Below, piece by piece: positions 43,009 through 55,400 of a DNA stretch of 64,000 bases (position 1 is its first letter; each line of letters opens with the position of its first letter). Below the pieces are notes generated by a model that was given only the letters and a program-made list of their open reading frames with translations, did not search any database and was not told the origin of the DNA. The translations under genes were made by a program, and so were the position numbers. Location of the stretch: the NCBI GenBank assembly GCA_030035585.1, contig CM057469.1:119390650-119454649 (forward strand). Direction: 5' to 3'. Source of the DNA: Dugong dugon. Lineage: Eukaryota > Chordata > Mammalia > Sirenia > Dugongidae.

Positions 43009-44034
43009 AGGGGGTTATTACTCTTTAATACATCTAAAATTAACAGTCTAAGTTGCAGTGCTATCCAGTAAGGTAGGAATAGTGAGTTCAAAAAGCAGTT
43101 TTTATGAGTTTTATGAAATTATAATAATTCTATATTACCTTTGAATATTTCTGTACTCTATATTTTCAACCCCTCAATACAAATAATTGAACAAGATAAT
43201 GTTGACAGTATTTTTTTCTATAAATACAAATATTTCTAAGTTGACCCACAATGTGGTCTGTGGGTGTCTTAGATTATCTTTCAGGTACAACACGAGGAAG
43301 TGAGAGTCATGCAGGAAGTCCAGAAAGCAAATACAGTTTAGTATCATAAGTCCCTGAGAAGAAATTATAGTACAACTCAACACAGGGCCATGCAAATGTT
43401 GCACCCGGGAATATGGCAAGAAAAATTTGGAATTGTAGGAGTGGGCTTATGTATGGCAAGCAGGGTGGGATCTCTGGGTTAGCATGCACTCAAGTTTTAT
43501 TGGTCAGTTTAAAGGTTTCTACTGCATTAGCACCAGAAAAGGGAGAAAAGATTACCACAGGAAGTCATGTGGAACATGGCCAGTAGGGGCAAGGAGTAAC
43601 TATGGTTCTTAAGAGACTGGATTACATGAAAGCAATGGGGTCTCTATTATGGGAAACTCATATGGGCATGGCTGGTAGGGCTACTTAGAGACTTCACTGC
43701 TGAGAGCCTGCATGACAAGACAGGAAAGAGCACGTCAGAAACTGGGTGAAAGGGCAACTAAGAGGAGTTAATGGATGCCAAGGAAGAAAGTTATGTATGC
43801 CACAATCTAGCCTTATGACAGACAAAAAAGGGTCTTGAATGGAATTTTCCATGCAGATTAGTTCTTTGGGAATGGTCTCACTGCCAAATGCTATTTAGTT
43901 CGAGACTTGAAAGACAAGGAGGACCCCATAATTCAAAGTCTTCCATGTAGGGTTTCTAAACCTAGGGAACAGCTAAGGCAAAATCTTCAAGAATGGAACA
44001 AGTGTAACAAGAGTAAAGATTTAAAATAAAATAG
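43009..44034. other. Non-genic stretch, nothing recognised
   Basis: No gene seen. The last 100-200 bases may be the diverged start of the ancient repeat that follows. Confidence 0.45.
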
Positions 44035-44870
44035 TTTTGCAGTAGCTGACGTGTGACATAATGATGACAGTAGCATATAGAATGAGCTGAATGTGGGCAC
44101 AGGAAGGAAAAGAGGAGAACCCAGATGACTTCTACAGCTCTAGCTTAAGCACTGGGTGGAAAATTGTGCAAATTTCAGGGTGGGAGAAAACAGAGGGGTG
44201 AGAGCAAAAGTTTGCAATAGCTCGCTAGTCTGATTTGTTTTCACCGTGTTACATTTTAGATGTTTGGTGGTGCAATGGTTAAGTGCTTGGCTACTTACCA
44301 AAAGGTTGGTGGTTCAAACATACCCAGGTGCAGGAGAAAGACACGGAGATCTGCTCCATTTAATATAACAGCCTAAACAATCCTACGGGGCAGTACTACT
44401 ATGTCACGTGTTGTTGCTATGAGTTGAAATTGACTTGCTAGCACTTAAGAACAACAACAGCAACAGCAACAGCAACAACACTAGATACCCAAGTGGAGAT
44501 GGTCAAGTAAGTGAAGGTACATATAACTCTGGAGCTCAGTATTAAAGTCATGAATGCAAATAGCAATTGGGGAGTCACCTGCATATAGAAGGTTTTAAAG
44601 ACAAAGATCTTGGCCTGTAGTCAGAGGAAAGCTGAAGGCCTAGAACTATACCCTGCGGCTCCCTATGTGTAATAAAATTGTGGCTATACTCTACAGCAAT
44701 AAATCAGAAAGAAAAAGCCAGGGAAGAAAAGTAAGGAAAAGTAGAATAAGGTAGAACAAAAATCAGAGAGATGTTTCAAGAACATTGCCTATCTCCATGC
44801 CTATCACTAAAAAATAAAGTAAGGTGAGGACAGAAGAGTAACCATTGGACTACAAAGAGGAAATTGTAAA
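44035..44870 (+). repeat. Ancient mammalian interspersed repeat, split by an AfroSINE
   Basis: Segments match, in order, a long-known but diverged mammalian repeat: 'CAGTAGCTGACGTGTGACAT', 'CACTGGGTGGAAAATTGTG', then after the SINE 'CCAAGTGGAGATGGTCAAG', 'TCTGGAGCTCAGTATTAAAG' and 'AACCATTGGACTAC'. The element continues across the SINE with no loss. I cannot name the family. Confidence 0.6.
44262..44480 (+). mobile_element. AfroSINE with (CAACAG)n tail
   Basis: Head with A box 'TGGTGCAATGGTTAAG' and B box 'GTTCAAACATACC', then the body and a 'TTGTTGCTATGAGTTGAAAT' 3' domain running into CAACAACAGCAACAG repeats. The tail unit resembles that of RTE elements. It sits inside the ancient repeat. 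Confidence 0.93.
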
Positions 44871-46118
44871 GTAGATTTAGTCAGCTATTGCTTACAACGT
44901 CCAATGCTGGACTCCTTTACAGAATATTCCTTTCACTGATTTATATTAATTAATTTATATGACCCTTCAATGTATATTTGAACTCAATGTATATTTGTAT
45001 ATTTTTGGTATAACAATTTTTCAGATTTTAAAATACAATTTCCACATTTTCCCCAATTACTATTACTTCTATATTAAAAAGTTATGGTGGAAAACAATAT
45101 TATTCATTTGATATGCTTTCTAAAGCTTTACTCTTTTTTATATGTCATGGTTCATCTAAAATGAGGTTCAGATAATCCTGCCTCTTTGGTAAGTACAAAA
45201 GAAATGTAACAAAAAAGATGCTAGTGATATTGCTTTAATAAAAGAGAGAGATTTGCAAAGAAATTCTTTAATTCAGTTCTCTTATTTCTTGTGGTCTGGA
45301 TTTTTATTACTATAAAAATGCTTTTAAGCTTTCAGATAAGGAGTGCAGCAGAACATCTAATGTTCTTTATGCTCTCTTATGTGTTCAAGTTCAACATGGC
45401 CAAGGCAGATGAAACAACTGCATTAGTTACAATAAGCAGAAGAGTATAAAGTCTACTGAGTTATGAACCACTGATCACTTTATAATGCTTATAATAATGA
45501 AAGTGTGATAAACTGACACCTGGATAAAATGCACTTCCTACCTCAGTGAGAGCATGCTCTTAACTGAGATGCAATACATGGTAGGCATTGGTGTGCAATA
45601 AAACAAAAAATAAAACAAACTTTATATTATCAAATGATGATATATTTTTCCTTTTATTAGTCTTTAAACTTGGGCTATCTTGGTTTGTTTCCTTTCAATC
45701 TATGTTGACTCACTTTGTGTATAATAACTTGGATAATTTGCCCAGTGTTTTCAATAAGATACTTTTTTAAAGCACCCAAACCTGACTCTTTAATTCAACT
45801 GTCAACAAGAAATAAAATACAAAGACTCTCACATTTAAACCATGTAGTATCATGAAGGTTTGCATAAGAAATAAAATACAAAGACTCTCACATTTAAACC
45901 ATGTAGTATCATGAAGGTTTGCATTTTGTCAACAAAGCCAAAATAAGAAAATTCAGACCTGCAAAATCGCTAAACTGTGATCAAATTCTTTTATATATAA
46001 AACAAAAAATACTAATCCTTTTTCCAAAACAACTATCTAATTTCAGACTTTTTAAAACAAAGAAATAGTTTCTTTTAGTAGAAATTCAAGTTACATTTAT
46101 TCATGGAATGATCAAAGT
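44871..46118. other. Non-genic stretch with a tandem duplication
   Basis: AT-rich DNA without a gene I can support. It holds the perfect 2x59-bp duplication listed at 45807. Confidence 0.5.
45807..45924 (+). repeat. Perfect 2x59-bp tandem duplication
   Basis: 45807-45865 and 45866-45924 read identically. The unit starts AAGAAATAAAATACAAAGAC and ends AAGGTTTGCAT. The absence of any mismatch implies a recent event. Confidence 0.97.
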
Positions 46119-46587
46119 GAGATATCATTGCTGATATTAGGTGAATCTTGGCTGAAAGCTGAGAATAACAGAAAGGTGTTTACCTGCGTGTTATTGATAT
46201 GCAAAGGCATTTGACTATGTGGATCATATCAAATTATGGATAACATTGTGAAGAATGGGAATACCAGAACACTTGTGCTCGTGTGGAACCTGTACATAGA
46301 TCAAGAGGAAATCATTCGAACAGAACAAGGGGATATTCAGTGGTTTAAAATCAGGAAAGATGTGTGTCAGAGTTGTAGCTTTTCGCCATACTTATTCAAC
46401 ATGTATGCTGAGCAAATAATCCAAGAAGCTGGACTATCTATATGAAGAAGAATGGGGCATCAGGATTGCAAGAAGATTCAATAACAATCTGAGATATGCA
46501 GATGACACAACCTTGCATGCTGAAAACGAAGAGGACTTCAATCTCTGATGAAGCTCAAAGACTACAGCCTTCAGTATGGATTGACAC
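46119..46587 (+). mobile_element. RTE LINE internal fragment
   Basis: Reverse transcriptase palm only. Both ends are truncated; the 3' break is after 'TTCAGTATGGATTG'. The Tyr-Ala-Asp-Asp codons are intact at 46495-46506. A 69-codon open frame lies at 46236-46445. Confidence 0.9.
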
Positions 46588-46801
46588 ATAGGCAGCTGAC
46601 ACTGGTTTCAAGGCTGTATTGACAGAGAAAACCCAAAGTTGCTAATGGGAATACCATTCTAAACCTAGAGAGAGGAGAACCTACTACCTGTGTAGTATGA
46701 TACGAAATACCTGTAGAGAAGTTAACACTTTGTGTTATTTCACCCTTCCCTCTTTTATAAATATGCACATTTATTTAGGCTATTTAGACATTAATAACCA
46801 T

Positions 46802-46967
46802 AGTACATGTATTGCCAATCTAGACCAATGGGTGAGATTCAAGCTTAATACAGGAATTAAAAAGAAAGAATAGAAAAGAAAGGAAGGAAGGAAAGACAAA
46901 GAAACAAAGAAAGAGAGGGAAAGAAAGAAGGAAAGAAAAATCAGAAGCAGTAAGGCAGTAACTGGTT
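46802..46967 (+). repeat. Local duplication, left copy, with purine-rich tract
   Basis: It starts 'AGTACATGTATTGCCAATC', includes a GGAA/GAAA purine tract and ends 'GCAGTAACTGGTT'. The right copy is at 48107-48293. The first 49 non-repeat bases differ at only two positions. Confidence 0.85.
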
Positions 46968-48106
46968 GATCATTGATTCACTGGTCTTAGGATCATGTAG
47001 AGCACATCTGGACCAGAGATTCAGGTCTTGATACTGGATGCTGTGACTGGGCGTCACTGTATGTCTCTCTTTTGGTTTGAGTACATATTTTTATTGTATT
47101 GAGTTTATTGTATTATAGTAGGAGAGGCAATTCTTGAAAATATACTCACGTGAAAACAAATGGAAATTCCATTCTAAGTTCAGGTTTCATCTAATATTCA
47201 TAGAGAGACATCTGCATTGCAGCAGAGGTTTATACTTAATGTCAATAAATGTATCTTTAATAAGGGAATTTCAGCATCAATCAGGAAGGTATTTTGGTAT
47301 TTTGGTGCAGAGAAACTTTTTCATCACCCTTAAAATCACATCATTCCAGCAACCATTCTTCCATCAACAAGTAAAAGCTAAGCTGTGTTTCCCAATTAAA
47401 AAAAAAAAAAAAAAAAAAAAAGCCAGAAGAGGTTGTAGATTTAAAAGCACGGATTCTGTGTTTGGCAACACAGTTATGGAAAATGCATATACTTACTAAG
47501 GGATATATGATTAAAGGTGAAATAACAAGACCCATGATAAAAAGCCAAGAGAATATGAAAAATGTATCAAGAATTTGCCTGTATGTGGAAAAAAACAACT
47601 TTCTGAAAAGATGGGACAATTGCATGCTAATTGCCTACCAATTAGGAACAGTAAATGAGCTGCCCAAATTGCTGTTATCTTCTGTTTTCATTAAGGTTTT
47701 AAAATTATCCTTTTATTCTACTCGTAATTTTTCTATGGCTACAGAACTTCATTATCCCCCTATTTTTTTGGTCTGAAATTATAGCTCAAATTCAAAAGCT
47801 TAATTAGGAGAGAAAAATTTGAAGAACTCTGACAACTCCTTTTCAATAGAAAATCTTCTCACTGAGCAATGGAGTCCAGTCAAGAGCAACTGCAGCAAAA
47901 CTTTCCTTTAATGATCAATATTGTTCTCTGCTAAGGCCCTGGCCTTGTCAGGGTAGTTAATACTGCGGTTTTGGTAACTTTTTTCCAAACAATTGTTTGA
48001 ATTTAAAATAATTTGCTACCTGAGACGTCTCCTAGGAACCACTTTATGATATTGCTGTGTGTCAGGGGAGAAGGAAACATAACATCTCTTCTGGCAAGCT
48101 TTAAGT
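46968..48106. other. Non-genic stretch between two duplicated segments
   Basis: It contains an A-run of about 22 bases at 47399-47420, which might be a retroposon tail, but I see no body to go with it. No gene seen. Confidence 0.45.
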
Positions 48107-48293
48107 AAATGTACTGCCAATCTAGACCAGTGGGTGAGATTCAAGCTTAATATAGGAATTAAAATGAAAGAAAAGAAAAGGGAGGGAGGAAGGGAGGAAG
48201 GAAGGAAGGAAAGACAAAGAAAAAAAGAAACAAAGGAAGAAAAAGAAAGAAAGGGAAAGAAAGAAATCAGAGGCAATAAGGCAGTAACTGGTT
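48107..48293 (+). repeat. Local duplication, right copy, with purine-rich tract
   Basis: It matches 46802-46967 apart from expansion of the GGAA/GAAA tract. Confidence 0.85.
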
Positions 48294-48495
48294 CTCCATA
48301 AATAAAGACTTCCAGGAGGTAGACCTGCCACCATCACTATCCTCATTTCTCCTCACTATTTGTATGTACAGCACCTAACTGTTACCCCCACTAGCAAAAC
48401 TAAACTGACTCTCACATGAAACATCTATTTACAACCTTCCCTTACACTTCTGAATTTAACTTGCAAATACCTATTCTTAAAGGTAGAATTTCAGG

Positions 48496-49259
48496 AGATT
48501 TAGGATCATGATGTAATGGGACATCCCAATTAATTGCACTAATAACTTGTTTATTGCTTCTCTTCTACCTCCTAATTCATTGCATAGTGTCTGGGGTCTT
48601 AAAGCTTGCAAGCAGCCATTCCAGATACAACAATTGGTCTCTATTTGCCTGGAGCAACAGAGGAAGAAAGTCAGGAATAGGAGGAGGAAATGGAATGTGG
48701 CAAATTGTCTTCATGAAAAACTGCCTCCCTTGCCATGACTCCAAAAGAACTGGATCTGCCATTATTGAACATTTTGATCAAAGACTCTATAGAATAATCC
48801 TGATCAAAAGGGGGAATTTAAAGAGCAGAATTTCAAATTCTCATGGAATCCAGACTTCTGGAGCCGTGGAGTCTGGATGATACCCTAAAACTATTGCACT
48901 GAGATAAATTTTAAACCTGAAACCAAAAATATCCCCTGAAGTCTTAAAACCAGACAATAGTTTAGCTTAACTAATAAAAATGTCTCCCTTGAGCATTGTG
49001 CTCTTTTAAGATCTATCTATATGAGATCAAATTTCCAACAACAACCCCAAGGATTGGATAGGAAACTTAAGAAGCAGTGAGTTTATGTTAATGAAGGAGG
49101 AACAACTCGGAAAAGGAGGATGAAACTGGCTGCATAACTTGAAGAATGTAATCAATGTCATTGAATTGGACGTATAGAAATTTTTGAATTGGTATATGTT
49201 CTGCTGTGTATATTCTCAACAAAAACAGTAAAAATAAAACAAATTATATTTAAAAAAAG
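48496..49259 (+). mobile_element. L1 3'UTR-only insertion with target duplication
   Basis: It carries the 'GTGTCTGGGGTCTTAAAG' box found in the other L1 3'UTRs here (56608, 29826), and ends with 'AATGTCATTGAATTGGACGT' and an A-rich tail. It is otherwise a different, probably older 3'UTR type. Flanks AAGGTAGAATTTCAGG (48480-48495) and AAGGATAGAATTTCAGG (49260-49276) differ by one inserted base. Confidence 0.85.
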
Positions 49260-49409
49260 AAGGATAGAATTTCAGGGTTTATCCATACCTCCCCACCACA
49301 GCCATGACTAGTATCCAATTATATGCATGGGTATATTTATATTTTATTACATTCAAAGCTGTTTTTCTCATTAAATAGACTATGAGTTCTTTAAAGATAA
49401 AAATTATAT

Positions 49410-51022
49410 CAGAGAGAGTTTCAGCAAAATGGCGCTCTAGGCAGAAGCACCACACCATCCCTCCACAGCAAAGATCCGAAAAACTAAGCTGAACAGAGAA
49501 TACAACAATCCTGAAACCCTAAAACATCAAATGAAGAGATAAAGAACTCAGCCAAGCACCAAATGGAGTGAGAAAACTGACAGAGAACGGAGAGTGAGGA
49601 GAGATTCATGCAGAGGTCCCCTACCAGCTAATGCAGCGCAGATCCACCATCTTGGACTCCTATCGGAGACCATCAAATGGGGGTACAAGAAAGCAGCCTC
49701 ACGGAGCGTCCAGTGGGAGATAAAACAACCGGTAATTTGCGGTGTGCGCATTCCCACCCCCCACGCATCTTTGCCCCGGCTCAGCCTCCTCTGCTTCCAG
49801 CGGCCACAGTCTCTTGACCGGGAAGCGCCGGCTGCTTGGATTCCACACACCCAAGCAGGCAGCTCTCTGGGTGCTGTTTGTTGACTGCTAGTGTTGCTTT
49901 TTTTTCCTGCTTCTTTTGATTTCTCACTTGCCTCTCACCACCTCCCCTTCCTTTGACTCGAGTGCCTGGCTCTGTGCGCCATCTTTGCTTCTTCCTTAGG
50001 GGCTGCGGACCTCCATTCAATTGTGGATCTGCTTCCCAGTCTGGACTACCGCGCTGGTGGGAACCCGGGGCTTTTGTTCATTTGTTCACTTTCAATTGTC
50101 TGTTTTCTATTCCTTTCCTTGAGTTGGGAGCCCTTTCTGGTCAGGTGGAACTCCCCTTCAGCTTCCACAGATGTGCAGAGGGTTCCCTGAGAGCATTTTT
50201 TTTTTTTAAATTTTTTTCTTTTTGTTATTTTTGGGGGGGGCTTTCTTGTTTTTTCTTTTTTCTTTTAATTCGTTTTGTTTTCTTTTCCCTCTTTTTCCCT
50301 TTTGTCTTTCTTCATTGCTCAGTTTCTTGTCTCTCTATACCTTTCTTCAATTTCTGATCCCTGAAACAGGCATTGTATACCTCAATGTCTTCTAGCCAGG
50401 CTGTACTGCAACACCTGAGAGCAACTTCCCCAGACCTCATAGCTGCATCGGTGGGATCCCTGGGAACTTTGTGGTTCTTTAACCTTTCTGATTTTTATTT
50501 GTTCATTCTTTTCTTCCTCTTCCCCCTTCTGTTTTTCTCCATTTCATAGTCTCTCATCTCTCCATTCCAACGGCAAGCTCCCCAGCATTCTTTTTTGTTT
50601 GTTTGTGTTTTTGGCTCCTGTTCCTCTCTCCCATATCCATCTTAGCTCCACACATAACAGTCTCCCCCTGCATCCTGCCTACCTGCACTGGGCGCTTGAC
50701 ATCACACCACCAAGCAGCACAGGCACGGCCTACTGGAACCTGCCCTGCACTGATTACCTACCTGCCCTGGTGGCTGTAGTAAGTGCCACAAACAACCAGT
50801 CCCAGTAACTCCTCTTCAACTAGACCTGCCCTGCGGTACCATATCTGAGTGACTGACCCTGTCGGTTGGAGAAGGAGGTGAAAAGTATTGAGTGCACAGA
50901 TGAGCAAACAACAAAGAACACATAGTCTGCCTGCTCATACATAGTCAAATTTGTTTTTTTTTTTTTTTAAAGGGACGAAACAAACAAATCTACAATCAAT
51001 AAATGAGAAAAATAACTACTGA
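49410..51022 (+). promoter_or_regulatory. L1 5'UTR (internal promoter region)
   Basis: About 1.6 kb before ORF1, GC-richer in its first 700 bases than the DNA around it, followed by T-rich tracts (50190-50360). It matches the minus-strand copy at 3735-5368 in length. Start motif 'AAAATGGCGCTCTAGGCAG' lies near 49427. Confidence 0.8.
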
Positions 51023-52075
51023 ATGCCCCAAAGACAGCAGACAATATCAAAACATTTACAAAAACTGGACAGGATGGTTCCAGTAGGCGTCCAAAATAAA
51101 ACACCAGATGACTCTCTAGTGGAAGTAAATGCACTAGAACTACCTGATAGGGAATTCAAATCTCTAATACTCAGAATTCCCCAAGAACTGAGGCAAAAAG
51201 CTGACAAACATGAGGGAAAAAATAGACAAATTCATGGAAAATACAGACAAAAAATTCGAAGAAATCAGGAAGATGATGCAGGAACAAAATGCCAAAATAA
51301 ATTCACAACTAAAAATTATACAAAAACAACAATTAGAAATCCAAAAGATAAACAACAAGATTTCAGAAACGGATAATGTCACAGAAGGGCTAAGAAGTAG
51401 ATTTGAAATGGTGGAAGACAGAATCAATGGAATTGAAGACAAACACTTGGATACAAATCTGTTTGAGGAAAACTCAGAAAAAAGAACAAATAAAAATGAA
51501 GAGACCCTGAGAGTTATGTGGGACACAATTAAAAGGAAAAATTTACGAGTGATTGGCATTCCAGAACAGGGGGAGAAAACAGAAAACACAGAGAGGATCA
51601 TTGACGAACTGCTGACAGAAAACTTCCCCAATATCATGAAAGATGAAAAGCTGGCCATTCAAGAAGCTCAATGAACCCCATATAGAAGAGACCCCAAAAG
51701 AAAATCACCAAGGCATATCATCTTTGCACTTGCAAAAAACAAAGACAAACAAAGAATCCTGAGAGCAGCTCGTGAAAAACAAGAAGTCACATACAGAGAA
51801 GAAACAATAAGACTAAGCTCAGATTACTCAGCAGAAACCATGCCAGCAAGAAGGCAATGGGATGACATATATAGAATATTAAAAGAAAAAAAAAATGTCA
51901 GCCAAGAGTACTATATCCTGCAAAACTCTCATTCAAATTTGATGGTGAAATTAGGCCATTTCCAGATAAACAGAAATTAAAGGAATATGTAAAAGTCCAA
52001 CCAAACTTACAAGAATTATTAAAGTGAGTTCTTCGATCTGAGGACAAACAGATTCACCTCACAGGCAGAACCTAG
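51023..52075 (+). pseudogene. L1 ORF1, decayed
   Basis: The start at 51023 matches the likely start in the other copy (Met-Pro then Arg-Gln-Gln). A frameshift near 51205 (one extra base or two missing) divides it into 51023-51376 and 51210-51674. The second part holds the coiled coil (Gln/Glu/Lys-rich, about 51210-51440) and the start of the RNA-binding domain. It stops at TGA 51672-51674; the minus-strand copy has CGA at that codon, so this is a CpG-type nonsense change. Further frameshifts follow. The natural end is Leu-Thr-Gly-Arg-Thr and TAG at 52075. Confidence 0.9.
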
Positions 52076-52483
52076 AACGCAGGATTGTATGAGCCAGATA
52101 CCAATCTAGGAAATGAACTCTCGAGGACTACCCAAAACCAAAAGAAATACAACAGGGAATCAGAGCAGTTAATCAATAAATGACAACCACATCAGAACAA
52201 TAAAAGAGGGAATAAACAGCATAGGTATAGAACCTTCTAATGGAGAAGAAGGCAAGGAAATACCAAGTAATGGTAGACTGCTTCAAACTTATACAGATAA
52301 GGGTAAAATTCATGGTAACCACAAAGAAAGTTAACAAACCAACTCATAAAAATAAAGATGAAAAACATAAAGTCTCTGCAAAAACAAAAGAAATGAAAAA
52401 AAAATCCACAAACAAAAGTAACTCAACACAAGAGAGTAAGAAGAACAAAGAAAAATTCAGCAGCACAAAAAAAGCACTACAAA
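52076..52483 (+). other. Long L1 inter-ORF region with a lysine-rich frame
   Basis: 408 bases between ORF1 and ORF2. A 99-codon frame (52240-52539), mostly Lys, Asn, Thr and Ser, crosses it and overlaps the ORF2 start in another frame. See the minus-strand equivalent at 2279-2687. Confidence 0.6.
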
Positions 52484-55400
52484 ATGACAACAACAAACTC
52501 ACATCTATCAATAATTACACTGAATGTAAATGGACTTAATGCACCCATAAAGAGACGGAGAGTGACAGAAAGGATAAGAAAACAGGATCCGTCAATATGC
52601 TGTCTACAAGAGACACACCTTAGAAAGAAAGATGTGAATATCTTAAAAGTCAAACGTTGGAAAACATATATCAAGCTAATGACTACCAAAAAAGATCAGG
52701 GGTGGCAATACTAATCTCAGATAAAATGGACTTTAAAACAAAATCTACCATAAAAGACAAGAAGAACACTACATAATGATTAAGGGGATGATCCATCATG
52801 AAGACATAACCATAATAAACATCTATGCAACCAATGACAGGGCTCCAAAATACATAAAAAAAAACTCTAACAACACTGAAAAGAGAAATTGACAGTACCA
52901 CAAAAATAGTAGGAGACTTCAACACACCTCTCTCAGTAAAGGACAGAACAACTAAGAAGAAACTCTGCAGAGATACAGAAGACCTAAAGGGCACAATCAG
53001 CCAACTTGACCTCATAGACATATATAGAACACTCCATCCAACCGCTGCAAAGTACACATTCTTTTCCAATTCACATGGAACGTTCTCCAGAAGAGACCAC
53101 ATCTTAGGCCACAGAGCAATCCTCAACAAGATCCAAAACGTTGAGAGAATTCAAAGTACCTTCTCTGAGCACAGTGCCATAAAGGTAGAAATTAACAATA
53201 GAAAGAGCAAGGAAGAAAAATCAACTACATGGAGACTGAATAATACCCTGCGTACACATCACTGGGTAACAGAAGAAATCAGAGATGGAATCAAAAAATT
53301 CCTAGAATCAAATGAGAATGAAAACACATCATACCAAAACCTTTGGGACACAGCAAAGGCAGTCCTCAGAGGACAATTTATAGCAATAGATGCACATATC
53401 AAAAAAGAAGAAAGGGACAAAATCAAAACATTAACAACAGAACTCAAACAAATAGAAAGAGAACAGCAAAAAAAGCCCACAATCACCAGAAGAAAGGAAA
53501 TAGTAAAGATCAGAGCAGAATTCAATGAAATAGAGAACAGAAAAACAATAGAAAGAATCAACAAAACTAAAAGTTGGTTCTTTGAAAGAATCAACAAAAT
53601 TGACAAACCACTGGCCAGACTGACAAAAGAAAAACAGGGGAGGACAAATAATAAATGAAGTGGGGGACATTACATCAGACCCAACTGAAATAAAAAGGAT
53701 TATAACAGAATATTACGAAAAACTATATTCCAACAAATTTGAAAACCTAGAGGAAATGGATAAATTTCTAGAAGTACACGGCCTACCCAAACTACAACAA
53801 AGCGATGTTGAAAATCTGAACAAACCCATAACAAGAGAAGAGATTGAAAAAGTAATAAAAAAAACTCCCAACCAAAAACAGCCCTGGCCCAGATGGCTTC
53901 ACTGGAGAAGTCTACAAAACATTTACAGAAGAGCTTGTACCAGTTCTAATCAAGCTATTTCAGAGCATAGAAGAGGAAGCAACACTTCCAAATTCATTCT
54001 ATGAAGCCATTATAATGCTGATACCAAAACCAGTCAAAGACGTCACAAAAAAAGAAAATTACAGACCGATATCTCTCATGAATATAGATGCAAAAATTCT
54101 GAACAAAATTCTAGCCAAGAGAATTCAGCATAATATCAAAAAAATAGTACACCAGAACCAAGTAGAATTCATACCAGGTATGCAAGGATGGTTCAACATT
54201 AGAAAATCAATCAATGTAATCCACCACATAAGTAAAAGGAAAGAAAAGAATCACATGATCATCTCAATTGATGCAGAAAAGACATTTGACAAAGTCCAAC
54301 ACCATTCCTGATAAAAACTCTCAATAAAATAGGTATAGAAGGGAAAATTCTCAACATAATAAAGGGCATCTATGCAAAACCAACAGCCAACATCATTCTT
54401 AATGGAGAGAGGCTGAAAACATTCCCCTTGAAAACAGGAACAAGATAAGGATGCCCTTTATCACCACTCCTATTTAACATTGTGTTAGAAGTTCTAGCTA
54501 GAGTAATAAGGCAAGAATAAGAAATCAAGGTCATCCAAATTGGTAATGAAGAAGTTAAACTGTCCCTGTTTGCAGATGATAGGATACTCTACATAGAAAA
54601 CCCTAAAGACTCCATGAGAAATCTACTGGAACTAGTAGAAAGGTTCAGCAGAGTAGCAGGATACAAGATAAACATTCAGAAATCAGTTGGATTCCTGTAC
54701 AGGAGTAAGGAGAACGATGAAAAGGAAATCAGGAAAACAATACCATTTTCAATAGCCCCTAAAAAGATAAAATATTTAGGAATAAATATGACCAGAATGT
54801 AAAAGACCTATACAAAGAAAACTACAAAACACTACTGCATGAAACCCAAAGGGATCTACATAAATGGAAAAACATACCATGCTCATGGATAGGCAGACTC
54901 AACATTGTAAAAATGTCAATTCTACCCAAAGCAATTTACAAATACAATGCAATCCCGATACAAATACCAACAACATTCTTCAAAGAGATGGAAAAACTAA
55001 TCATTAACTTTATACGGAAAGGGAAGAAGCCCCAAATAAGTAAAGCACTACTGAAGAAGAAAAATAAAGTTGGAGGAATCAGACTACCTGACTTCAGAAC
55101 CTACTATACAGCTACAGTAGTCAAAACAGCCTGGTACTGGTACAACGACAGAGACATTGACCAATGGAACAGAATTGAGAACCCAGATGTAAATCCATCC
55201 ACCTACGATCACCTGATCTTCGACAAGGGCCTAAATTCCATCAAATGGGGAAAAGACAGTCTTTTTTAACCAATGGTGCTGGCAAAACTGGATATCCATT
55301 TGCACAAAAATGAAACAAGACCCATACCTCACACCATATACAAAAACTACTTCAAAATGGATCAAAGACCTGAATATAAAGCCTAAAACTATAAACTTCA

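Noticed and set aside
47399..47420. A-run as the tail of a processed pseudogene
   Set aside because: No coding-like sequence precedes it and no target duplication is evident.
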